From contig NZ_CP150254.1 of the NCBI RefSeq assembly GCF_037975445.1, positions 2,726,001 to 2,790,000 of the forward strand: 64,000 nucleotides of DNA, read 5' to 3'. The notes below the pieces were generated by a model, which saw nothing but the letters and a program-made list of their open reading frames with translations, did not search any database and was not told where the DNA came from. Source of the DNA: Peribacillus sp. FSL P2-0133 (lineage in GTDB: Bacteria; Bacillota; Bacilli; Bacillales; DSM-1321). Shown here piece after piece: positions 36,620 to 45,125 of this stretch. Positions within the stretch are counted from its first letter, which is position 1. Each line of letters begins with the position of its first letter. Both the position numbers and the translations under genes were made by a program.

Positions 36620-37762
36620 ATGTCGTTTTTTCATTCACAGAAGCAAAAAGAATATATACAAAAATTAGAGGATGCGATTCAGTCCTTTTCCGGCCGATCT
36701 GAAGCGCTTGATGATTCAAAGGGATTTCCTTTTGAAAACATTCAGGAGTTAAAGGAATTCGGATATCCCCAATTAACTTTAGCAAAAGAAGATGGCGGAT
36801 ATGGCGGTTCGTTATATGATTTTCTCCTATGCCAAGAAAAAATAGCCCAATATTGCGGCCCGACAGCCTTAGGAATAGGGTGGCATGTCGGAACGGTCCT
36901 ATCCTTAACGGAGAAGAGACCATGGGAAAAAGGAGTCATGAATGAATTGTTTGATGAAGTGTCTAAAGGCGCTCTCATCAACACGGCAGCATCTGAGGCT
37001 GGAACAGGAAGCCCGACGCGCGGAGGCCGACCGGAAACGATCGCTATCAAAAAGGGTCAACAATGGAATTTGAATGGCAGAAAGACTTTCACTACACTCT
37101 CACCCGTCCTTGATATTTTTCTAGTAACGGCATGGGTTCCCGAGGATGAGCAGCTAGGAACATTTTTAATTCATCGTGATGTAATGGGGGTAAGTATAGA
37201 AGAAACTTGGGATATGATTTCCATGCAGGGGACAGGAAGTCACGATTTGGTATTAAATGATGTCAGCCTGCCTGAAAAGTATTATGTGATGAAAAGCAAT
37301 CCTGGTGAAAAAAGAAAGCCTGAAGCGTGGCTATTACATATACCGGCTTGCTACTTGGGTATCGCAGTGGCTGCCAGAAATTACGCAGTCGAATTTGCGA
37401 AAACCTATTCTCCCAATAGCTTACCAGGACCAATCAGGGACCTTCCGAATGTTCAACGGACAATCGGGGAGATGGAACTGGAATTGGGCGAAGCACACCA
37501 TTTCCTCTACTCTGTCGCAGAAAAATGGGTGCGGCACCCTGAAAGTCATGATGAATTATCGAAGCAATTGGGTGCTGTTAAGTTATCGGTCGTCAACAAA
37601 TCGATTTCCATCGTCGATAAAGCGATGAGAGTCGTCGGTGCCAAAAGCTTACAACGAAATAATCCCCTGCAACGTTACTATAGGGATGTACGAGCAGGAC
37701 TTCATAATCCTCCGATGGATGATGCGACAATCACCACGCTCGCAAAGTCAGCTCTTTATTAA
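36620..37762 (+). CDS. Acyl-CoA dehydrogenase family protein
   Basis: A 380-residue flavoenzyme: LKEFGYPQLTLAKEDGGYGG, AASEAGTGSPTRGG, WNLNGRKTFTTLSP, MISMQGTGSHDLVLNDVSLPE and a C-terminal YYRDVRAGLHNPPMDDATI. The last motif resembles the SfnB/DszC-like and isobutylamine-type branches more than fatty-acid dehydrogenases, and the usual catalytic Glu position is not clear, so a flavin monooxygenase-like role is possible. ATG at 36620 lies nine bases after GAAGGG; the ATG at 36611 abuts that site. Single gene closed by a terminator. Confidence 0.82.
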   Translation: MSFFHSQKQKEYIQKLEDAIQSFSGRSEALDDSKGFPFENIQELKEFGYPQLTLAKEDGGYGGSLYDFLLCQEKIAQYCGPTALGIGWHVGTVLSLTEKRPWEKGVMNELFDEVSKGALINTAASEAGTGSPTRGGRPETIAIKKGQQWNLNGRKTFTTLSPVLDIFLVTAWVPEDEQLGTFLIHRDVMGVSIEETWDMISMQGTGSHDLVLNDVSLPEKYYVMKSNPGEKRKPEAWLLHIPACYLGIAVAARNYAVEFAKTYSPNSLPGPIRDLPNVQRTIGEMELELGEAHHFLYSVAEKWVRHPESHDELSKQLGAVKLSVVNKSISIVDKAMRVVGAKSLQRNNPLQRYYRDVRAGLHNPPMDDATITTLAKSALY

Positions 37763-37788
37763 GTTCGTATTCGGATATTATTTTGATG

Positions 37789-37824
37789 GCACTGAAATGA
37801 CTTCGTCGTTTCAGTGTTTTTTTT
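37789..37824 (+). terminator. Rho-independent terminator
   Basis: CACTGAAATGAC pairs with GTCGTTTCAGTG around a 3-base loop (one T-G wobble), then T8. Confidence 0.92.
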
Positions 37825-37975
37825 AGCCTTGAATCATCCGCTTTCTTTGTTGGTCCCTCTAGCTGCATCTTTTTTTAGTCCAGCATGGAAATTTCACTAG
37901 CTTATCATTCTCTATCTTGTTATGATTGATATACCTGTCTAAATCTTCGAAAAATATCGAAAGTTCGGTGTAATA

Positions 37976-39247
37976 ATGAATCTTATGACAAAAGATTTAC
38001 TGATTAACTTTTTAATTATCCTTTTTCCGATCTTTTTATTGCAAATGAGCTATCTAGTGAAGTACGTATACCGTTTAGATGCATTAAAAGGATCCTTCCT
38101 ATCGATTTTCCCTATTCTTTCACTTGTTCTATGCATGCTGTTTCCCGTTGTTATAGAAGAGGATTTTGTTTGGGATCTTAGATGGATCCCTTTTCTTTTA
38201 GGCGGTTTATATGGAGGCTACCGGCTAGGAATCATATTGATAGTCATCACTCTTCTTATTCGCTATTTATCAGGGGGGGAAAATGGATTTTATATCTCAT
38301 GCATCACTTTTCCACTCATGGGAGTTTCCTTGTTTTTTATATCTAAATACTATCTAAAAATGTCTGTCAGTAAAAAAATCTGCATTGGTATATCATTAAT
38401 ATTCATTGTTCATATTCTCACACAATTTATTTCAACAGTAGTATTTGAACTTACTATCGGTATAAGTCTATGGAAACAATACTTCACGATTCAAGTCATA
38501 GGAATCGTTGTTGTGATCATATTATGGGAAGTCATCCTCACTAATTTTCAGGTTCTCGAAAAATTAGTGAAAGCGGAAAAGTTGCAGCTCGTTAGTCATC
38601 TGGCTGCAAGCATATCTCATGAAGTCAGAAATCCCCTTACAGTTACCAGGGGATATATTCAAATGTTAAGCGAAGACGTGTCTTCTCACACGAAGGTCAA
38701 TTATGCAAATATTGCATTGAAGGAATTAGATCGGGCCACAGATGTCATTAATGATTATTTGACGTTTGCTGCCATAAGCCCTGAAAACACAGAGCGATTA
38801 AGGGTATCCGAGGAAATTCAGCATGTCGTGAACAACATAAAACCATTGGCTAACAATAATCGAACGGAATTGAAGCTATCCCTAATCGAAGATGGAGCTT
38901 ATTTTGTCATGGGGGAAAGGAAGAAATTCCAGCAGTGCTTGTTCAATATCTTAAAGAATGGCGTAGAATCGATGCACCATGATGGTGAAATATACATACA
39001 GTTAATTCGTGCTGCCACTACCATCCAAATTAAGATTCAAGATCAGGGAATTGGGATGACACAGGAACAAATATACCGTTTAGGTGAGCCTTACTTCACG
39101 ACAAAAAATAAAGGGACGGGATTAGGAATGATGGTTTCATATAGCGTTATCAAAAGCATGGATGGAACGGTACATGTATCAAGTGTACAAGGGAGAGGGA
39201 CATGTTTCTCTATTAACCTGCCTATACATAGAAACGAGCTGATTTAA
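37976..39247 (+). CDS. Membrane sensor histidine kinase (5TM LytS/KinB-like)
   Basis: A 423-residue kinase. Five to six membrane segments fill residues 1-195 and resemble the 5TM-5TMR_LYT sensor (WIPFLLGGLYGGYRLGIIL). The dimerisation domain has the phospho-His in SHEVRNPLTVTRGY (about residues 212-225). The ATPase domain shows N-box LFNILKNGVESM, G1 DQGIGM, F-box EPYFTT and G2 GTGLGM. No response regulator adjoins it; orphan kinases of this type (KinB-like) feed the sporulation phosphorelay in Bacillus, but the ligand and partner are not evident. RBS is weak. Confidence 0.88.
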   Translation: MNLMTKDLLINFLIILFPIFLLQMSYLVKYVYRLDALKGSFLSIFPILSLVLCMLFPVVIEEDFVWDLRWIPFLLGGLYGGYRLGIILIVITLLIRYLSGGENGFYISCITFPLMGVSLFFISKYYLKMSVSKKICIGISLIFIVHILTQFISTVVFELTIGISLWKQYFTIQVIGIVVVIILWEVILTNFQVLEKLVKAEKLQLVSHLAASISHEVRNPLTVTRGYIQMLSEDVSSHTKVNYANIALKELDRATDVINDYLTFAAISPENTERLRVSEEIQHVVNNIKPLANNNRTELKLSLIEDGAYFVMGERKKFQQCLFNILKNGVESMHHDGEIYIQLIRAATTIQIKIQDQGIGMTQEQIYRLGEPYFTTKNKGTGLGMMVSYSVIKSMDGTVHVSSVQGRGTCFSINLPIHRNELI

Positions 39248-39354
39248 GTTTAGTGTAAATTGACGGTTTTAAACTCATAGATTACAATTTAAGTAAACTA
39301 CCAATATTATGAAATGATTCAATAACGCATTTGATACCTAAGGGAGATGATGAA

Positions 39355-41343
39355 ATGAAATCGCTTACAGATGGACAAATCATTTGGGAACCGACAAAGG
39401 AACAAATCGAGCAAACGGTATTGACTCAATATGTGAAATGGTTAAAAGAAAAGAAAGGTTTAACATTTCATGATTATCATGAATTATGGAAATGGTCGGT
39501 AGATGAACTGGAGGAATTTTGGGCTTCCATTTGGGAATATTGTGATGTAAAAGCAGCCAGGAAATATGATAGGGTTTTAGCGGAGCAAACAATGCCAGGT
39601 GCGAAATGGTTCGAGGGGGCAAGGCTAAATTATGCTGAAAATGCATTATTGAATGATCAAGAAGAAAAAACGGCGATTTTTTTTCGTTCCGAACATATCA
39701 GGCAGCAAGAGGTTAGCTGGAAAGAGCTGAAAGAAAAAGTAGCTTCTGTCGCCCATTCATTAAGGAAACTTGGTGTGAAATCCGGTGACCGTGTTGTTGC
39801 CTATATGCCGAATATTCCTGAAGCGGTCATAGCTTTCTTGGCAACAGCAAGCATAGGTGCCATCTGGTCCAGTTGCTCACCTGACTTTGGGGCAAGAAGT
39901 GTCATAGATCGTTTCAAACAGGTTGAACCGGTTGTATTAATGGCGGTTGATGGGTATCAGTACAATGGAAATGTATATGATAAAACATCAGTCGTCTCAC
40001 AGCTTATACAGGAATTGGTCACTCTCAAGCATACCGTGTTAGTTCCTTACATAGAAAAAAAGAATTTGGAAGTGAATCTGGCAGATGTGATTCCTTGGGA
40101 TGACCTTTTAAAAGAAAAGACAGAATTATCTTTTGAAAGTGTTCCGTTCGATCATCCGCTATGGATTCTTTATTCATCAGGTACAACCGGGATGCCAAAA
40201 CCAATTGTACAAGGGCATGGCGGTATATTATTGGAGCATTTTAAATCAACAAGAATCCATCAAGGTATGGCTTCCGAGGATACTGTATTCTGGTTTACGA
40301 CGACAGGCTGGATGATGTGGAATCTCCTTATGGGCGGTCTACTTAATGAAGGGACCATCGTCCTTTATGACGGCAGTCCTTCTTTTCCGAATATGAATGC
40401 CCTTTGGGAATTGGCGGAAGATACAGGCATGACTTTCTTTGGAACAAGTGCACCTTTCCTTACCAATTCCATGAAGTTAGGAAATAAACCCATGGGAAAA
40501 TATGATTTATCCAAATTGAAGGCTCTTTTTTCCACTGGAGCTCCATTGTCTGGCGACGGTTATAAATGGGTGTATGAGAATGTCAAGAAGGATATCTGGC
40601 TCAGTTCATCCAGTGGCGGAACCGATGTTTGTGCCGGTTTTGTTGGCGGTGTCCCAACATTGCCCGTGAGAATCGGAGAAATACAAGGAAGGGCATTAGG
40701 GGTTTGTGCGGAAGCCTTTGATGAGCATGGTCAAACATTGATTAATGAAGTCGGTGAATTGGTCATTACCAAACCGATGCCGTCCATGCCGCTATACTTC
40801 TGGAATGATCAAGACGGGTCAAGATACTACGAGAGTTATTTCGATACGTATCCTGGCATATGGAAACATGGTGATTGGATAAAAATCGACGACAAGGGCA
40901 GCTGTATCATTTATGGACGTTCCGACTCGACCATCAACCGTTCTGGTGTACGGATGGGAACTAGCGATATCTACCGGGTCGTCGAAGCGATAGACGAGGT
41001 GATGGAAAGCCTTGTCATTGATAGGGAAGTGCTTGGCCGGGGTTCCTCAATGTTACTGTTCGTTGTTCTTAAGCCCGGTAAAGCCCTGGATACTTCATTG
41101 ACGGCAAAAATCAAGGAACAAATCAGAGGGCATGTGTCCCCTCGCTTTATTCCTGACCAAATCCATGTCGTTGAACAAATTCCAAAAACATTGAACGGAA
41201 AGAAAATGGAAGTCCCGATTCGTAAAGTGTTATTAGGATTCGAGTTTGATAAGGTAGTGAATGCAGACTCCATGGGAAATCCAGAATCGCTACAGTTCTT
41301 TAAAGAATTAGCTCTCGAGTTGAATGAGAAAAAAATATTCTAG
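39355..41343 (+). CDS. Acetoacetyl-CoA synthetase
   Basis: A 662-residue ANL adenylating enzyme: YSSGTTGMPKPIVQGHGG (P-loop), TTTGWMMWNLLMGG, SSSGGTDVCAGFVGG and the C-terminal catalytic Lys in TLNGKKMEVPIRKVL. The N-terminal IWEPTKEQIEQTVLTQY and GAKWFEGARLNYAEN fit acetoacetate-CoA ligase (AacS) better than acetyl-CoA synthetase. It would activate acetoacetate for use as carbon source or polyester precursor. ATG at 39355 follows AGGGAG. Separated from the kinase gene by 107 bases; single gene closed by a terminator. Confidence 0.88.
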   Translation: MKSLTDGQIIWEPTKEQIEQTVLTQYVKWLKEKKGLTFHDYHELWKWSVDELEEFWASIWEYCDVKAARKYDRVLAEQTMPGAKWFEGARLNYAENALLNDQEEKTAIFFRSEHIRQQEVSWKELKEKVASVAHSLRKLGVKSGDRVVAYMPNIPEAVIAFLATASIGAIWSSCSPDFGARSVIDRFKQVEPVVLMAVDGYQYNGNVYDKTSVVSQLIQELVTLKHTVLVPYIEKKNLEVNLADVIPWDDLLKEKTELSFESVPFDHPLWILYSSGTTGMPKPIVQGHGGILLEHFKSTRIHQGMASEDTVFWFTTTGWMMWNLLMGGLLNEGTIVLYDGSPSFPNMNALWELAEDTGMTFFGTSAPFLTNSMKLGNKPMGKYDLSKLKALFSTGAPLSGDGYKWVYENVKKDIWLSSSSGGTDVCAGFVGGVPTLPVRIGEIQGRALGVCAEAFDEHGQTLINEVGELVITKPMPSMPLYFWNDQDGSRYYESYFDTYPGIWKHGDWIKIDDKGSCIIYGRSDSTINRSGVRMGTSDIYRVVEAIDEVMESLVIDREVLGRGSSMLLFVVLKPGKALDTSLTAKIKEQIRGHVSPRFIPDQIHVVEQIPKTLNGKKMEVPIRKVLLGFEFDKVVNADSMGNPESLQFFKELALELNEKKIF

Positions 41344-41348
41344 CATTA

Positions 41349-41378
41349 AGGCGGAGCAAAAAGCTCCGTCTTTTTTAG
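41349..41378 (+). terminator. Rho-independent terminator
   Basis: GGCGGAGC pairs with GCTCCGTC (one wobble) around A5, followed by T6. Confidence 0.9.
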
Positions 41379-41649
41379 CTTAATGGGCCTGGTGCTATTT
41401 CCCCAACAAGCACTTCTATTTCTGGATATGGGTTTTTATTTTCGAAGTCAATATGAAAATATATTTACACGATATACGAAAAAGGAAAGCTCATTAGCAT
41501 AAAATCCAGATCTGCAGGCGTAATAGTTCATGATTATGAATTTCGCTGCCTTTATGAACACCTGGATGACGATAAGAACTATCCAACAGTGTCCCTGTAG
41601 GCAATATACCAAATAATGACTCATTATATTTGAATAGTATTCTTATAAT
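41379..41649. other. Stretch with no intact gene
   Basis: No gene supported. Short broken frames suggest that this is decayed coding DNA, but I could not assign a family. A minus-strand frame through 41494-41952 runs antisense to the MFS remnant and is rejected. Confidence 0.4.
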
Positions 41650-42278
41650 TAATTTAGAGGAAGCAATTAGAAGGCTATGAAGAAGCAGGAGAAAGGTAAA
41701 CGGGAAAAGACGTAATATCTTTTGCGAAGGTGCAATCGCAGCTTCCATGTGGCGGAGGTGGATTTTCATTCTTTGCAATAATTGGTATGTTTCTGCTGAA
41801 AGATAAACCAGAAAGGAAACGGTGCCTATAAATTCGATTACACTGGCTTGATCATTTTTAGCATTATAATGATTGCCTTGAATGTATTTATTAATTACGG
41901 AGCAGATTAGGATGGACAAGTCCGATTTCAATCGTCCTACTCGTTGCCACAATCATAGGCATTATTATTTTAATCGTTGAAAATAGCAAAGATATCGTTC
42001 TGATTGACTTTGCTGTATTTCAAAATAAGCCATATACAGGTGGCAAGCTCACTTGGCAGTGCATTCGGCGTCGCGATTTCTTCAGCTGCTGTTTACGGTG
42101 GAATAGCAGCAAATTGAAAGCTTGAAACAGCGGCTTCAATAGGGATTTTCGTAAATGTTATATTCGCTGTGCTTTCAATATCATCTATTATCTTTTTGGT
42201 GCAAAAGATACCGCTAAAACATCTAATGCTCCTAAAAAATCACCGGCTGGTACCAACCGGATCCCTATTGCAGAATAA
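41650..42278 (+). pseudogene. Decayed DHA2-type MFS efflux transporter
   Basis: Recognisable transporter pieces occur in shifting frames: GAIAASMW plus WIFIL, GMFLLKDKPERK, KFDYTGLIIFSIIMIALNVF, WTSPISIVLLVATII, LIDFAVFQNKPYTG, SSLGSAFGVAISSAAVYG, then ETAASIGIFVNVIFAVLS. There is a frameshift after NYGAD, a deletion between the PYTG and SSLG blocks (the membrane segments that belong there are missing), an in-frame TGA near 42114, and no intact start. These are drug:H+ antiporter (14-TM) signatures. It lies 70 bases upstream of an intact M20 amidohydrolase, so a transporter-hydrolase pair seems to have lost its transporter. Confidence 0.75.
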
Positions 42279-42348
42279 TTAGCTGTTGGAAATGTAAAAT
42301 GCCACATTTAACGGCGTTTTCGAAAAATAATGAAGGGATGAAGAGATT

Positions 42349-43536
42349 ATGAGAAGTGAATTAATGGAAATGCTACAATCCCGTACGGATGAAATGATTG
42401 AAATTCGTAGATACCTACATGAAAATCCTGAGCTTTCTTTTAAAGAAGAAAAGACAGCTCAATATATTATCGATTTTTATAAAGAAAAGGACGTAGAAGT
42501 TCAATCTAATGTAGGTAATGGATACGGAATTATCGTGACCATTAAAGGTGGAAAGCCTGGAAAAAACATCGGTCTTCGAGCTGATTTTGATGCGCTTCCA
42601 ATTGTTGAAGAAACGGATATACCCTTTAAATCAAAAAATGAAGGCGTTATGCATGCGTGTGCTCATGATGGCCATACAGCCTACTTGTTAGTCTTAGCGG
42701 ATTGCCTCATTCAATTAAAAGATGAAATTCCCGGTACAATCAAAATTATTCATCAGCATGCGGAAGAAGTTCCGCCAGGCGGGGCAAAGAGTATTGTAGA
42801 ATCCGGGGTACTTGACGATTTAGATAATATATTTGGCATCCATCTGCTGCCAATGGATTCAGCAGGAGTTGTTGGTTATCATGCTGGATATTCCTTTAAC
42901 GGCAGGGCTTATTTGAAATTAAAAATTCAAGGCAGAGGTGGACATGGTTCCTCACCACATCTAGCAAATGATGCCATTGTGGCTGGTGCTCATTTTGTTA
43001 CAGCTGCTCAAACGATTATTAGCCGTCGATTAAGTCCATTTGATATTGGTGTGATTACTATTGGCTCTTTTGATGGAAAAGGAACATTTAATATAATTAA
43101 AGACAGCGTAGAGCTTGAAGGCGATATCCGTTATATGACTGTTGAAACAAAAGAAAAAATTGAAAAGGAAGTTAAACGCCTTGTAAAAGGACTTGAAGAA
43201 GAGTTTGGAGTAACATGTGATCTTACATATACGAATGACTATCCACCTTTATATAATGATCCCGAACTAACAGGAAAGGTTGCTGAGTTTCTTAAGAATG
43301 CAAAGGATAAAGATATTAAAGAAGTAATGGAATTTCCAGCAATGCCGCCATCTGAAGACTTTGCTTACTATGCTGAAAAAATCCCTTCCTGTTTCTTTTA
43401 CATTGCTTGTACACCTAAAGGAGTAGAAAAACCTTATTTTAATCATAATCCTAAATTTGATATCGATGAAGATGCCCTTCTCGTGGCAGCAAAAGCAGTA
43501 GGGTATGTTGTTTGTGGTTATTATGAGTTAGATTAA
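42349..43536 (+). CDS. M20-family amidohydrolase (N-acyl-amino-acid/IAA-amino-acid hydrolase type)
   Basis: A 395-residue di-metal amidohydrolase: RRYLHENPELSFKEEKTA, GLRADFDALPI, metal ligands in HACAHDGHTA, HQHAEEVPPGGAKS, then HGSSPHLANDAIVAG in the dimer domain and PPSEDFAYY at the end. Family members (YxeP, AmhX, HipO) hydrolyse N-acyl, hippurate- or auxin-type amides. The start ATG has GAAGGGATGAAGAG upstream. The neighbouring MFS transporter is dead, while this gene is full length with all catalytic motifs. Confidence 0.88.
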   Translation: MRSELMEMLQSRTDEMIEIRRYLHENPELSFKEEKTAQYIIDFYKEKDVEVQSNVGNGYGIIVTIKGGKPGKNIGLRADFDALPIVEETDIPFKSKNEGVMHACAHDGHTAYLLVLADCLIQLKDEIPGTIKIIHQHAEEVPPGGAKSIVESGVLDDLDNIFGIHLLPMDSAGVVGYHAGYSFNGRAYLKLKIQGRGGHGSSPHLANDAIVAGAHFVTAAQTIISRRLSPFDIGVITIGSFDGKGTFNIIKDSVELEGDIRYMTVETKEKIEKEVKRLVKGLEEEFGVTCDLTYTNDYPPLYNDPELTGKVAEFLKNAKDKDIKEVMEFPAMPPSEDFAYYAEKIPSCFFYIACTPKGVEKPYFNHNPKFDIDEDALLVAAKAVGYVVCGYYELD

Positions 43537-43628
43537 GGAAAAGAATAGAATCATTTGTAAGGTGTGGTTCAGATTACCACAGGATTTGCTGAATTAGATA
43601 TTTTTATTAGTAAAAAGTAAAACGATTG

Positions 43629-43715
43629 CGGAGAAAGGCTAATGGCAGTACCTGATAGGCGGATCTCCGTGTGAAGGGAAACTTTCATGCACGGTGCGAG
43701 GTAGGGGCTGATTGA
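43629..43715 (+). mobile_element. Group II intron-like RNA remnant
   Basis: The segment contains CTCCGTGTGAAGG-GAAA-CTTTCATGCACGGTGCGAGG, a GAAA-loop hairpin (43667-43695) extended by ATCTC/GAGGT. This matches in style the hairpin that precedes the reverse-transcriptase ORF in bacterial group II introns. No reverse transcriptase and no domain V are visible, so only a fragment survives. Assignment rests on pattern memory. Confidence 0.4.
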
Positions 43716-44138
43716 TTCTATAAATAAAAAATCTAACCACCCTATTACTATGGAAAAGGCAACGATAACTTCGAATTTTCATCTATCTGTAAATAGGGAA
43801 TGCAAATAAATCAACCCTTTTTATAGAATGAATCAATTGAATTTTTATAAGGGTGTGTTTGGATCATCCTAAACACGCCCTTAAAATATGTCATTTTATC
43901 AAGGTAAGGTATAGAATTGATCATACTTTATGGATATGTTTAAAAAGTAGAGTCTAACCAAATTAGTGGCCTAGTTTGACGCTGGTAAAGTGAAATGGGA
44001 GATTGTTTCGTTAACACGTCAAGCATTGTGAAAATGAATGCTTGATGATAAATATAAACCGTATTGATCCAAATTATGTTATTCTATTTTTGTTTACAAC
44101 AGTCCGTCTGAAAAACTGTAAAGGGGGTATAAGGCTTA
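43716..44138. other. Non-coding stretch with one strong inverted repeat
   Basis: No gene. At 43849-43882 AAGGGTGTGTTT pairs with AAACACGCCCTT (one G-T wobble) around GGATCATCCT. No T-run follows on either strand. It could be the end of a lost mobile element or an orphan processing hairpin. Confidence 0.5.
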
Positions 44139-44381
44139 ATGGTTAAGGAAAAGAAAATCAAGCTAAAGAAGCCAAAGAAGTGGTGGGTATGGGTTCTAGC
44201 AATAGTCATCATTGCTAATATAGCAGGTGGTGGGGCTGAAGAGGAAGTTGATAAAGAAGAGAAGGCTTCTAATACTGCTGAACTTAGGGAGGAAGCTCCT
44301 AGACAATCTTTACTGCTGCAAGGATTTTCGCGAGTCTCGAATTTTCTCTTTTTCCATACATTAATTATGATAAAACTATAG
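44139..44381 (+). pseudogene. 5' fragment of a small membrane-anchored protein gene (truncated)
   Basis: An 80-codon frame with a good start (AAGGGGG and AAGG upstream). Residues 1-45 read as a basic tail (KEKKIKLKKPKK), one membrane span (WWVWVLAIVIIANIAGGG) and an acidic linker, as in Bacillus DUF4352/DUF5105-type anchored proteins. After about residue 48 the sequence loses resemblance to anything and ends without the expected extracellular domain. It appears to be the 5' end of a longer gene cut by deletion. Confidence 0.55.
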
Positions 44382-44603
44382 ACTCTATGCCCTTTCCCAA
44401 CTTTAAAATTTACCCGTATTGTCAATCGGAAAAATGTAAAAATGTTTCGCTTATACATAAGCTTGTTTGGGATTCCTTGCGACATAGAAAAGCTGCTATA
44501 AGCTTGTTTTTTCGTAGCTAATAACTTCAAATTATACACTGTTCATAAAGTTCAAACTTGTCCATATTTAATTATCAGAAAATAGAGCTTTTTCAGATAA
44601 TAA

Positions 44604-44632
44604 TTGAAATATCCATTAAAACCCGATAATAT
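44604..44632 (+). promoter_or_regulatory. Sigma-A promoter of the cycA transcript
   Basis: TTGAAA (44604-44609), a 17-base spacer and TAATAT (44627-44632). It sits just upstream of the first glycine riboswitch. Confidence 0.7.
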
Positions 44633-44658
44633 ACAACTAGTAGTACAACTCTATATCA

Positions 44659-44822
44659 GCGGATGAAGATTGTGGGAGAGACTAAACATTGTTTAGCACC
44701 GAAGGAGCAAACCCTAAAAAGCAGGGGACTAATCTCTCAGGTAAAAGGACTACAATTGGACGCGTCTCTGAAGAGAGCCATAGGCCACCGAAGGAGCTAA
44801 ACTCTCAGGTAAAAGGACAGAG
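44659..44822 (+). promoter_or_regulatory. Tandem glycine riboswitch 1
   Basis: Two aptamers in series. Aptamer I has GGGAGAG (44674-44680), CACCGAAGGAGCAAA and CTCTCAGGTAAAAGGAC. Aptamer II has CTGAAGAGAGCC, CACCGAAGGAGC and CTCTCAGGTAAAAGGACAGAGG. The repeated CCACCGAAGGAGC and CTCAGGTAAAAGGAC blocks are diagnostic. A terminator overlaps the 3' edge, so glycine is expected to switch transcription on. The downstream gene is a CycA-type permease. Confidence 0.95.
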
Positions 44823-44861
44823 GAAGTTAGGAAAATCCCTATCTTTCCTCTGCCTTTTTTT
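44818..44861 (+). terminator. Glycine riboswitch 1 expression-platform terminator
   Basis: CAGAGGAA pairs with TTCCTCTG, with an inner TTAGG/CCCTA pairing, followed by T8. The 5' arm shares bases with the end of aptamer II, as needed for ligand control. Confidence 0.9.
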
Positions 44862-45002
44862 GTACTTGGAAAGATAAAAAGAGAGGAGAGTGCATGGAGA
44901 TATGTAGATAAATGAGTCTATCCTTTGATTTGTGCAACTAATGGTATATTTTCAAAAAAGGTTGGTAGATCTATTTCAAAAAACTATATCTAGTACCCAC
45001 CG

Positions 45003-45016
45003 AGAAAGCGCTTACA
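45003..45016 (+). promoter_or_regulatory. cre box in the cycA leader
   Basis: AGAAAGCGCTTACA matches the CcpA operator consensus at 13 of 14 positions. It lies after the riboswitch terminator and 110 bases before the permease start, so CcpA would act as a roadblock. Confidence 0.6.
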
Positions 45017-45125
45017 GTGATAGGTCAGTCTCCCAGTATGCTAATAATTCACACTCATTGAAGGACTGAACCTTTATAAGGAAAAAATTCCAAGTAGCCT
45101 ATAAAAGTAGAAAGTGGGGAATCGT

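Noticed and set aside
41494..41952. 152-codon minus-strand frame
   Set aside because: It runs antisense through clear MFS transporter remnants, so it is a shadow of the decayed gene.
44084..44539. 151-codon minus-strand frame
   Set aside because: Antisense to a plus-strand gene fragment that has a proper RBS and a typical membrane anchor.
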